In this document: piece after piece, positions 1-5,886 of the stretch
Layout of the letters: each line of letters begins with the position of its first letter
Position numbering within the stretch: the stretch's first letter is position 1
Assembly: GCA_001872985.1 (NCBI GenBank)
Contig: MNYA01000395.1
Coordinates: forward strand, 3,701 to 10,673
Source of the DNA: a bacterium CG2_30_54_10
GTDB taxonomy: Bacteria; Muiribacteriota; Ozemobacteria; Ozemobacterales; Ozemobacteraceae
Direction of reading: 5' to 3'
DNA length: 6,973 bases
The notes under the pieces: generated by a model
Seen by the model: only the letters and a program-made list of their open reading frames with translations
Told to the model about the DNA's origin: nothing
Databases searched by the model: none
Position numbers and translations under genes: made by a program

Positions 1-28
1 GAAAATGGATTTTTCCAAGAAAGTTGGG

Positions 29-814
29 TTACGGGATTCGCTGGACACTGAACTCCCCGTAGGGGGCGACGATGTCGAAGCCCAGTTTCCGGTAGCAAGA
101 GAGGGCTGCATGATTGTTGGCGGCCACGTTCAGGCCTATGTGATCGACTTTATCGAGGAGGGAGCGACAGAGCTCGCGGGTGACGAGGGTGGCGAGACCC
201 TTCTGACGGTGAGATTTGGCGGTTGTTATGTTTCCCAGTGCGGCCACCCGATGTTCTGGGGAAAACACATGGATCCCAGCAATGCTGACCAACCGGGAGC
301 CCTTCCGAACGCCGAAGTATTCACGGGTTTCAAGCATTCGCGGGTCGAACCAGTTGCCGGGATAGCTCTCCTCGTAGAGTTTAAGAACTTCGGCCAGGTC
401 TTCGGGCCCGAGGCGCACCGACCCCGAGTCTTTCCAGTTCTTAATTAAAGCGGGTCTTTTCAGGCTCATCTTCAGGTGATCGCCATGGGACTCTAGTTGG
501 AAGGTCCCCAGAAAAGCCAGCTCTACTCCCGGGGAAAGATGCGCATAAAACCATTGAGGCAGTAGATCCGAAATGCTCTTTATCAGCTTCTTGAGTGGGT
601 CGGGTTCGCCCAGGGCAAGCAAGGTCGGCTGAGATTGGCCGAGATAAAGCAGGCAGAGGGCGGAGAGCTGGTTATTCCGGCTGCTGGCGAACCACAGCGT
701 ATGGGGCCAGAAGAACTCGGCAAGATCGCCGATTTCATAGAGATGCAAATCTGTTTCCCGGCGAAGGAATTTCTCGATCACGGCCTTATCATGCAAACAA
801 TGAAAATCTGTCAT
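29..814 (-). CDS. GNAT-family N-acetyltransferase, FR47-like
   Basis: A 261-residue protein that probably transfers an acetyl group from acetyl-CoA to an amine; the substrate is unknown. The C-terminal half carries the GNAT fold. Residues about 190-220 form motif A (AALGNITT followed by the CoA-pyrophosphate loop R203-Q-K-G206-L-A208), and residues about 226-250 form motif B (IGLNVAANNHAALSCYRKLGF), including the usual Asn and Tyr. The phrases GNITT and HIGLNV are typical of the FR47-like subgroup. The N-terminal half (1-120) is less conserved, as in many two-part members of this group, and may shape the substrate pocket. The ATG start is supported by a strong GGAGGG at 818-823 (minus strand), 3 nt upstream. 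No signal peptide or membrane helix is visible. It is transcribed away from the rlmN operon and shows no functional link to it. The family call is firm; the role is unknown. Confidence 0.9.
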   Translation of the reverse strand: MTDFHCLHDKAVIEKFLRRETDLHLYEIGDLAEFFWPHTLWFASSRNNQLSALCLLYLGQSQPTLLALGEPDPLKKLIKSISDLLPQWFYAHLSPGVELAFLGTFQLESHGDHLKMSLKRPALIKNWKDSGSVRLGPEDLAEVLKLYEESYPGNWFDPRMLETREYFGVRKGSRLVSIAGIHVFSPEHRVAALGNITTAKSHRQKGLATLVTRELCRSLLDKVDHIGLNVAANNHAALSCYRKLGFDIVAPYGEFSVQRIP

Positions 815-848
815 TCGCCCTCCAGCCTACTTCCTGCCGCTTTTTTCG

Positions 849-877
849 TATCTACTCAATAATTCGGGGAAACTCAA
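849..877 (-). promoter_or_regulatory. Weak candidate sigma-70 promoter for the acetyltransferase gene
   Basis: On the minus strand, TTGAGT (872-877) and TAGATA (849-854) are separated by 17 bp and lie 35 bp upstream of the acetyltransferase start codon. The -35 box matches consensus at 4 of 6 positions and the -10 box at only 3 of 6, so this is suggestive by position more than by sequence. Confidence 0.22.
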
Positions 878-948
878 TGATTCCTGGCGCCTGAGATTTC
901 TAGTGGTGTCCCACGCAAACTGATACCGAATTTTGCGAATGAGAGACA

Positions 949-1018
949 TGTCATTGCGAGCGTAGCGAAGCAATCTCAAAGTGAAGGATGCGACTGCTTC
1001 GCTTCGCTCGCAATGACA
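949..1018. repeat. Palindromic intergenic repeat unit 1
   Basis: The left arm at 949-972 (beginning TGTCATTGCGAGCG) and the right arm at 995-1018 (ending CGCTCGCAATGACA) are reverse complements at 23 of 24 positions, with a 22-nt loop. Arms of this sequence belong to a dispersed palindromic repeat common in environmental bacterial genomes, recognised here from memory. When translated they give the familiar spurious peptide CHCERSEAVA. The unit could fold as a long RNA hairpin. It lies between divergent genes, so it is not a shared terminator for them. Confidence 0.8.
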
Positions 1019-1055
1019 ATTTTTGGCTCTTGAAGTTAATGTAGCCCACCACCAA

Positions 1056-1114
1056 ATTTCTCCCTTCGGTCGAAATGACAGCATCGTTTGTCATTCCGAA
1101 CGAATGTGAGAAAT
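1056..1114. repeat. Palindromic intergenic repeat unit 2, diverged
   Basis: The arm at 1056-1080 (ending GGTCGAAATGACA) pairs imperfectly with the arm at 1089-1114 (beginning TGTCATTCCGAACG) across an 8-nt loop; the outer ends ATTTCTC and GAGAAAT also pair. The core TGTCATT-CGA-CG is shared with unit 1 (12 of 14 positions between 949-962 and 1089-1102), so the two units are probably diverged copies of one family. This arrangement suggests repeated insertion or duplication in this gap. Confidence 0.65.
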
Positions 1115-1245
1115 CTCGCTTTATGTTGAGAATCAGCTTATACTCCTTCTTTTTGAGCAGATACGATTATCATGTGAATGAGAAAAAATTCGGTATGGGG
1201 TTATCTACCGAGATCCTGATGCCGATGATCTGACTGGAGAAGACT

Positions 1246-2265
1246 ATGTCCCCCAAATCACTGCTTCCTACACATTTCGCCGATTTCCAGAAGGCCGTCA
1301 CGGACCTGGGGCTTGAAAAATTCCGAGCCAAACAAGTCTGGGAGTGGCTCTTTGGAAAGCTGGTGTTCGATTTCAAAGCCATGACCAACCTCTCTATCGA
1401 GACTCGGAATCGGCTTGCTGAGGCATTTCCAGTCATCCTTCCTGAAAATATTGGAATTCAGACCGCCGAGGATGGCACACGGAAAATCAGCCTCACCCTG
1501 GAGGATGGCGCCAAAATCGAATCGGTCTCACTTCCCGATGAAGACTCGCTTACTTTCTGCCTTTCCAGCCAGATAGGCTGCAGGATCGGCTGTCCCTTTT
1601 GCCGTACCGGCGGAATGGGCTTCATCCGAAACCTCACAGCCGAAGAGATCGGCCTGCAGATGATGTCTCTGGTCAAAATCTGTCATTCCAAGCCAACCAA
1701 CATCGTTTTCATGGGAATGGGCGAACCTTTTATGAACCGAAAGGCCGTGTTCGGAGCGATCGACGTCTTCACCGATCCCAGGTATCTCGGCCTTGCCACC
1801 CGCCGGGTCACGATCTCAACGGCAGGCGTACCCGAGGGAATCATTGAGCTGGCTAACCGGCCTGGGGAGGTCAACCTGGCCGTCTCTCTTCATGTAGCTT
1901 CCGACGATGCTCGATCGATGCTCGTTCCCCTGAATCGGAAGTTCCCTCTCGACAGTCTGCGTGATGCCATCGTGACGTATATCGATCGCACCAACCGTCG
2001 GGTTAGTCTTGAGGTTACACTTCTGCGCCAGGTCAACGACCAGCTTTCCGATGCCATGAACCTTGTGGGTTTCTGCGAAGGCTTGCTTTGCCACGTGAAC
2101 ATCGTTCGATTCAATCCTTTCCCCTCTTGTAACTTCCGACCCTCGACCGAAAAGGCGGAAAAAGAGTTCCGCAAGGTTCTGAAGAAGGCGGGCATCCCCG
2201 TTACCGTGCGCCGTTCGCGCGGGGCGGACATTCTGGCTGCATGCGGTCAGCTTGCAGGAGATTGA
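1246..2265 (+). CDS. rlmN: Dual-specificity RNA methyltransferase RlmN
   Basis: A radical-SAM enzyme that methylates C2 of A2503 in 23S rRNA and, in characterised relatives, A37 of some tRNAs. The 339-residue length is slightly short but within the normal range. The [4Fe-4S] motif CxxxCxxC is complete (C112, C116, C119) within GCRIGCPFCRTG, followed by GFIRNLTAEEI. MGMGEP sits at 156-161 and VSLH at 213-216, followed by the LVPLNRKFPL segment. Both mechanistic cysteines are present: C105 (equivalent to E. coli C118, seven residues before the cluster) and C333 in ADILAACGQLAG near the C terminus. The first about 60 residues match the accessory RNA-binding region (FRAKQVWEWLF). GGAGA at 1236-1240, 5 nt before the ATG, supports the start. 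The stop lies 3 nt before the next gene, so the two are probably translationally coupled. In many Firmicutes rlmN opens the prpC-prkC cluster, which matches its place here. Confidence 0.97.
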   Translation: MSPKSLLPTHFADFQKAVTDLGLEKFRAKQVWEWLFGKLVFDFKAMTNLSIETRNRLAEAFPVILPENIGIQTAEDGTRKISLTLEDGAKIESVSLPDEDSLTFCLSSQIGCRIGCPFCRTGGMGFIRNLTAEEIGLQMMSLVKICHSKPTNIVFMGMGEPFMNRKAVFGAIDVFTDPRYLGLATRRVTISTAGVPEGIIELANRPGEVNLAVSLHVASDDARSMLVPLNRKFPLDSLRDAIVTYIDRTNRRVSLEVTLLRQVNDQLSDAMNLVGFCEGLLCHVNIVRFNPFPSCNFRPSTEKAEKEFRKVLKKAGIPVTVRRSRGADILAACGQLAGD

Positions 2266-2268
2266 GGC

Positions 2269-3465
2269 ATGGCAAAAAAAGAATCCTGTCTGCTCATATT
2301 GGTGAAGATGCTGATCCTGGTTTCCATACTCATCGCTGCTGTTGTTGCGGCCTTCTTCTATCTGCGGGAACAGTTGAACGGGTATTTCAACCGCGGGGAT
2401 ACTATCGAGGTCCCGGATTTTCGCGGTAAGCATCTCCTCCAGGTTTACAAGGACAAACCAGGCGATCTCGTCATCGACAAACCCGAGGAAAAGTTCGATA
2501 TCCGATATCCGAAGGATTTCGTAATCGCGCAATATCCCGACCCTGGGACGAGGGTCAAGGCGAACAAAAAAATCCAGCTCACCATATCTCTCGGCAGCAA
2601 GCTGGTCAATGTCCCCGATCTTTGCCGGCGGAACCTGCGGGAGTCGAGCCTTGCTTTGCTGAATGCCCAGCTTGTCGAAGGAAACAGGGCTTACATCCAT
2701 TCTCAAAAAATCGAGCGGGACAAGGTGATCACACAGTCTCCACTGCCCTCCATGCCCCAAGGGATGCAGGGGAAGGTCGACATGCTGATCAGTCTTGGAA
2801 CCAAGCCCGTCAAGGTCCCGTTGCCCAATCTCTCTGGTAAAACGCTCAACGATGCCCAGACAAGCATAACCGCCTGGGGCCTGAAACCGGGTAAAGTGAT
2901 TTCCAGACGTGATTCGACCCGAGCTATGCAGATAGTCATCTCCACATTTCCCGCGCCCTTCGAACCGGTGGCGGAAGGAACGACCGTAGACCTGCTTGTA
3001 TCGGCCGGGAATGAGCCCGGAAACGCGAAGCCCGGCGAGGTCGACCGGTTCGAGTTCACTGTCGGGGCGTCCCCTGAGCCTGCTTCTGACAATCCCAAGG
3101 TGAAAGAGGGAAAACCCCCTACTGAGGCTGTTGGTGATACTGGTCCCTCCGCTCCGCGGATTTTCATTGCGGACGATTCCGGAACCGCCCCGAAAACTCC
3201 AGAGGAAAGTGGCGTTCCCGGAAATCCTGTTTCACCCGTTTCTCCCGCCACCCACGAGTCAACCCAGATCTCTTTCGTTATGCCCGACGGCTTCATGCCC
3301 AAAGAGGTCAAGTTTTTCCAGGTGTCGAGCCAGGGTCGCACGCAGGTCTATTCGGGAACTCACAAGCCGCTTGACATGATCAAGGTGCCGGTCCCGACGA
3401 TTCCGAACAGCAAGGTGCAGATCTATATCAACGATGTTCCCATCGAGGAACGCCCGGTCGAATAA
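2269..3465 (+). CDS. Membrane-anchored PASTA-domain protein, sensor half of a split PrkC-like receptor
   Basis: A 398-residue single-pass protein with its bulk outside the cytoplasmic membrane. A short basic N terminus (MAKKESC) precedes one hydrophobic helix at about 8-31; there is no lipobox. Three PASTA domains follow: about 46-109 (starts IEVPDFRGK), 112-178 (VNVPDLCRRNL) and 182-248 (VPLPNLSGKTL), each ending in the usual SLGS, SLGT or SAGN turn. A Pro/Gly/Ser/Glu-rich spacer (about 249-330) leads to a beta-rich end (332-398) with VYSGTHKPLD and VQIYINDVPIEE, reminiscent from memory of the extracellular C terminus of some clostridial PrkC kinases. PASTA domains typically bind peptidoglycan fragments, muropeptides or lipid II. 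No kinase or penicillin-binding domain is fused; the next gene supplies the kinase fold. The ATG is preceded by GGAG at 2257-2260, inside the end of rlmN. The domain call is firm; ligand and partner are inferred. Confidence 0.9.
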   Translation: MAKKESCLLILVKMLILVSILIAAVVAAFFYLREQLNGYFNRGDTIEVPDFRGKHLLQVYKDKPGDLVIDKPEEKFDIRYPKDFVIAQYPDPGTRVKANKKIQLTISLGSKLVNVPDLCRRNLRESSLALLNAQLVEGNRAYIHSQKIERDKVITQSPLPSMPQGMQGKVDMLISLGTKPVKVPLPNLSGKTLNDAQTSITAWGLKPGKVISRRDSTRAMQIVISTFPAPFEPVAEGTTVDLLVSAGNEPGNAKPGEVDRFEFTVGASPEPASDNPKVKEGKPPTEAVGDTGPSAPRIFIADDSGTAPKTPEESGVPGNPVSPVSPATHESTQISFVMPDGFMPKEVKFFQVSSQGRTQVYSGTHKPLDMIKVPVPTIPNSKVQIYINDVPIEERPVE

Positions 3466-3490
3466 CGCACGGCGTTTTTCGGAACACCAT

Positions 3491-3496
3491 GGAGGT
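3491..3496 (+). promoter_or_regulatory. Ribosome binding site that fixes the pseudokinase start
   Basis: A consensus GGAGGT ends 4 nt before the ATG at 3501. An in-frame ATG at 3489 overlaps this site and has no ribosome binding site at the right distance, so 3501 (protein starting MIGTILNDKYEIL) is the better start. It also places the protein start just ahead of the kinase subdomain I, as in PknB-type proteins. Confidence 0.85.
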
Positions 3497-3500
3497 AAGA

Positions 3501-5171
3501 ATGATTGGAACTATCTTGAACGATAAATATGAGATCCTCTCGGCACTTACCGAGAGCCATCAGTTCGAGATTTTCACCGCCCTCGAACTTGAGACCGGCT
3601 CGAAGGTCGTAATCAAGATCCTCAGGGAAGAGATGTGCGCGAGCCGGGATAGAATGCAGATTTTCTGCGATGAGATTCGCGCCTTCGCGGGCCTGTCGCA
3701 CCCATCAATCGTTCATATCCTCGATATGGATACCTTCGAGGAAAGACCTTATGTCGTCACCGAGCTAATCGATGGCCGGGATCTGAAAACCTGGGTTCAG
3801 ACGGAAACGACGACTTTCAAGGACGTTGCCCGGGTGATCCAGGAAGTGGCGGGGGTTCTCCAATACGCTCACGATCAGAAGATCGCGCTCCGATCGATCA
3901 AAACCTCGAACATATTCAGAACCGCGAACGGAGCAACCAAAGTTCTCTCGTTTTCTCACCCGCGGCTGAAACTTGTATCCGCCGATTCCCGGACGCCCGA
4001 CGAGTCTTCCGGAATCCAGTCCGATCTGTTCTTCTTGGGGAGCACCCTCTACGAGCTGTTGTCCGGCGAGTCTATTATACGGAAGCGTGGGGGGATCCTT
4101 GACCTTTGGGAATCCCGACTCAGGCAGGCCTTGCGGGTCAGGCATCCGCATCTCTCACCCGAAATTATCGAAAAGGTTGTTGATTTCGTGGATCGTAATT
4201 TGACACGTAATTTTAAGCAGCGTTTCGAATCGCACTCAGCGTTTCTGATAGGTCTTTCCGATTTGATACACCTTTCCGATGGAGCTTTGCGCAAGGCGCG
4301 TCAGTTCACCACCAAGGCCGCTGATCCCGGCCCAGCCACCGCCTCTGACGTGGTCGATGCGATCCAGGGCAAATTCTCCAATGCCGGAAGTTTCAGCAGG
4401 AGATGTGGCGCCGGCAGCGAAGTCGCTTCGGGCTGCGGAGTCGCTTCGGGCTGCGGAGTCAGTTCGAGCCGCCGCGGCGCTTCGAGCGGAGAAGTCGCTT
4501 CGAGCAGCGGAGTCGCTTCGAGCCGCCGCGGCGCTTCGAACGGAGAAGTCGATTCGGGCCGCGAAGTCATTTTGGGCAGCGGAGTCGCTTCGGACCTCGG
4601 AATCGGTTCAAGCCGCGTCGGGCGATCCAAAACCGGAGTCGAAGGTGGCCCTTGCGGCAGTGCGGGAGTCAATCCCCGTAAGCAGCAGGCGCAGAGGCTT
4701 GCTAAACAGAGTTCCTGCGCGGGAGCCGGGAGCGTGCTTGCTCGCGCCGGTTTCTCAGCAGGTTTCTCAGCAGGGAAATCGGCCGGGTTGGCTACGGGCT
4801 CCGCAGCATTGGCCGAGGCTCCCGCCAGTGGCGAGCTTTCCCTTGATGACGATTCTGATAACTTGTACAACCCCTACAACCCCGACAAAGCTGGCGATTC
4901 CGGGAACTCTGCCTCATCCGAAAAAGCTATTGGAAAGCGTCCCCGCCTCACCCTTGTCAAAGGCGGAGCGAATACTGCCACTACTGCTACTACTGGTACT
5001 ACTGGTACTGCTACTGCTTCTTCCTCTTCTTCCTCTTCTTCCTCTTCTTCCTCTTCTTCTCAAAGCATGATGTGGCGCAAGGTTGATGAAAATGCTATCT
5101 GGTGGCGGAGTCCGCTAATTGTTATAGGTGGACTGCTCGCTTTCATGGTTTTGCTCATTCTTTTCTGGTGA
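3501..5171 (+). CDS. Tail-anchored serine/threonine pseudokinase, PrkC/PknB-like
   Basis: A 556-residue protein with a Hanks-type kinase fold (about 8-255), a long low-complexity linker and a C-terminal membrane helix (about 537-555) that ends the protein, so the kinase domain should lie in the cytosol. Retained features are the VIK lysine (K39), the alpha-C glutamate (E58, nine residues before HPSIVHI), K134 and N137 after the catalytic loop, the alpha-F aspartate in SDLFFLGSTLYELLSGE (D175) and the late Arg (R241). Lost features are the glycine-rich loop (ALTESHQFEIFTA), HRD (L130-R131-S132) and DFG (S150-F151-S152). The activation segment is short and has no recognisable APE. Phosphotransfer is therefore unlikely; a binding or scaffold role is inferred. 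Linker residues 300-440 are Gly/Ser/Ala/Cys-rich and repetitive; 507-520 are all serine. The PASTA gene lies 35 nt upstream and rpe 4 nt downstream. Some unconventional kinases lack these motifs, so activity is not fully excluded. Confidence 0.88.
   Translation: MIGTILNDKYEILSALTESHQFEIFTALELETGSKVVIKILREEMCASRDRMQIFCDEIRAFAGLSHPSIVHILDMDTFEERPYVVTELIDGRDLKTWVQTETTTFKDVARVIQEVAGVLQYAHDQKIALRSIKTSNIFRTANGATKVLSFSHPRLKLVSADSRTPDESSGIQSDLFFLGSTLYELLSGESIIRKRGGILDLWESRLRQALRVRHPHLSPEIIEKVVDFVDRNLTRNFKQRFESHSAFLIGLSDLIHLSDGALRKARQFTTKAADPGPATASDVVDAIQGKFSNAGSFSRRCGAGSEVASGCGVASGCGVSSSRRGASSGEVASSSGVASSRRGASNGEVDSGREVILGSGVASDLGIGSSRVGRSKTGVEGGPCGSAGVNPRKQQAQRLAKQSSCAGAGSVLARAGFSAGFSAGKSAGLATGSAALAEAPASGELSLDDDSDNLYNPYNPDKAGDSGNSASSEKAIGKRPRLTLVKGGANTATTATTGTTGTATASSSSSSSSSSSSSSQSMMWRKVDENAIWWRSPLIVIGGLLAFMVLLILFW
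4414..4611 (+). repeat. Eleven 18-bp tandem repeat units in the pseudokinase linker
   Basis: Eleven contiguous units of exactly 18 bp with consensus close to GCGGCGGAGTCGCTTCGA. Units 3-5 (4450-4503) and 6-8 (4504-4557) form a 54-bp higher-order repeat; units 4 and 7 are identical. The unit length is a multiple of three, so gains or losses keep the frame. In the gene's frame it encodes Gly/Ser/Cys/Val hexads such as GCGVAS and SRRGAS. One other forward frame gives a helix-like AAESLR repeat instead. Confidence 0.9.
4750..4773 (+). repeat. Two-copy 12-bp tandem repeat in the linker
   Basis: GTTTCTCAGCAG occurs twice in tandem (4750-4761 and 4762-4773), encoding the repeated FSAG in the pseudokinase linker. 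It is frame-neutral and suggests replication slippage also acted outside the 18-bp array. Confidence 0.8.
4974..5060 (+). repeat. Thr/Ala/Gly and poly-Ser microsatellite before the membrane helix
   Basis: From 4974 to 5018 the codons are almost all ACT mixed with GCT, GCC and GGT, giving a Thr/Ala/Gly run. From 5019 to 5060 there are 14 consecutive serine codons built from a 9-bp unit, TCTTCCTCT, repeated about 4.7 times. Both runs keep the reading frame if they gain or lose units, so they would vary tether length between the kinase fold and the membrane, not switch the gene off. Confidence 0.9.
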
Positions 5172-5175
5172 ATCC

Positions 5176-5886
5176 GTGGTAAGCCCGGTTCTGGTTGCCC
5201 CCTCGATTCTCAGCGGGGACTTCACTCGGCTTGGAGAAGAGCTCCGGATCATCGAATCCAGCGGCGCCGACTGGTTACATCTTGATGTCATGGATGGCCA
5301 TTTCGTTCCGAACTTGACCTTTGGACCCGCTATTATCAGCCAGCTTCGGCGAAAATCGAAAATACCGTTCGATGTCCACCTCATGATCGAAAATCCCCAG
5401 GATTGGTTGAAAGCCTATCGCGAAGCTGGCGCCGACCGGTTGACCATCCACATCGAGGCATGCAGACACGTTCAACGGCAGTTGATGCTGATCAGGGAAC
5501 TCGGGGCCGCTCCGGGAGTCTGCCTCAACCCGCAGACGCCTCTGGCCGGCCTCGAATACCTTCTTGCGGATTGCGATCATGTCCTGATCATGACCGTCAA
5601 CCCCGGATTCGGTGGGCAGTCACTTCTCGAATCCGTGCTTCCAAAGATCACTCTCCTTCGCCAAATGATAGATGGAATGCGCTTGCGGACGCTGATAGAG
5701 GTCGACGGGGGAGTCGATTCCGAAAATTCGCAAAGAATCCTGGCTGCGGGTGCCGATGTATTGGTTATGGGGTCTGCCTTTTTCAGAGACAAAAACAAAC
5801 AAGCCCTTGTCTCATTCATTCATGGAATGGCAACTCCCCGGAAAAGAGGCAAACGAAATGCTGGAAGGCCCGAAAAACCTGCCTGA
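5176..5886 (+). CDS. rpe: Ribulose-phosphate 3-epimerase
   Basis: A 236-residue cytosolic TIM-barrel enzyme that interconverts D-ribulose 5-phosphate and D-xylulose 5-phosphate in the pentose phosphate pathway. The barrel starts with VAPSILSGDF. The metal-binding and catalytic residues are all present: H35 and D37 in LHLDVMDGHFVPN, H68 in FDVHLMIENP and D177 in IEVDGGV; D37 and D177 are the expected acid/base pair. The phosphate and loop motif MTVNPGFGGQ lies at 139-148, and LVMGSAFF at 196-203 closes the active site. The GTG at 5176 is preferred: it is 4 nt after the pseudokinase stop, gives a standard N terminus, and follows GGTGA at 5167-5171. An upstream ATG at 5128 would only add a translation of the neighbour's membrane helix in another frame. 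The last about 18 residues (PRKRGKRNAGRPEKPA) are a basic extension beyond the usual end. rpe also closes the prkC cluster in many Firmicutes. Confidence 0.95.
   Translation: MVSPVLVAPSILSGDFTRLGEELRIIESSGADWLHLDVMDGHFVPNLTFGPAIISQLRRKSKIPFDVHLMIENPQDWLKAYREAGADRLTIHIEACRHVQRQLMLIRELGAAPGVCLNPQTPLAGLEYLLADCDHVLIMTVNPGFGGQSLLESVLPKITLLRQMIDGMRLRTLIEVDGGVDSENSQRILAAGADVLVMGSAFFRDKNKQALVSFIHGMATPRKRGKRNAGRPEKPA
5845..5849 (+). promoter_or_regulatory. Ribosome binding site for the TPR gene, inside rpe
   Basis: AGAGG lies 8 nt before the ATG at 5858, inside the end of rpe. It favours this start over the in-frame ATG at 5822, which has no purine-rich site ahead of it. The 29-nt overlap with rpe suggests translational coupling. 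Confidence 0.6.

Larger units (their letters stand above)
923..1196. repeat. Perfect 12-bp inverted repeat bounding the intergenic palindromes
   Basis: ATACCGAATTTT at 923-934 is repeated as its exact reverse complement AAAATTCGGTAT at 1185-1196. The arms enclose 250 bp holding both palindromic repeat units and nothing coding. They could be terminal inverted repeats of a small non-autonomous (MITE-like) element of about 274 bp, or paired operator sites between two divergent genes. No target-site duplication is evident: the outer flanks read AACTG on the left and GGGGT on the right. The matching arms are directly visible; their nature is inferred. Confidence 0.45.

Noticed and set aside
1..28. 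Terminator after the acetyltransferase gene
   Set aside because: Only a 4-bp stem (CCAA/TTGG) followed by an A-run on the coding strand; too weak to call.
5..448. 147-codon plus-strand open frame opposite the acetyltransferase
   Set aside because: Antisense shadow of a gene with clear GNAT motifs and a strong ribosome binding site.
827..1084. 85-codon minus-strand open frame in the intergenic region
   Set aside because: Its translation is the palindromic repeat read through (CHCERSEAVA and so on); it lacks a ribosome binding site and is a known type of false call.
1126..1158. Promoter for rlmN (TTGAGA 1126-1131, TATACT 1139-1144, TTGAGC 1153-1158)
   Set aside because: TATACT is a fair -10 box, but no -35 box lies 16-18 bp upstream, and neither TTGAG box has a -10 at the right distance.
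1816..2760. 314-codon minus-strand open frame opposite rlmN and the PASTA gene
   Set aside because: It lies antisense across two well-supported genes, has no recognisable domain, and follows from codon bias on the real strand.
3466..3500. Terminator between the PASTA gene and the pseudokinase gene
   Set aside because: There is a short T-run but no stable stem before it; the 35-nt gap is mostly the ribosome binding site region.
4301..4870. 189-codon minus-strand open frame across the 18-bp array
   Set aside because: Repeat arrays of 18 bp stay open in many frames; its repeated Pro/Glu/Thr translation has no independent support.
4279..5070. 263-codon plus-strand open frame inside the pseudokinase gene
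   Set aside because: Not accepted as a separate gene: it has no start signal, ends in a leucine run that is the poly-Ser tract out of frame, and openness follows from the tandem repeat. Its possible meaning as an ancestral frame is reported as a finding.
5128..5175. Upstream ATG for rpe at 5128
   Set aside because: It would overlap the pseudokinase membrane-helix codons and add 16 residues not seen in Rpe proteins; the GTG at 5176 fits better.
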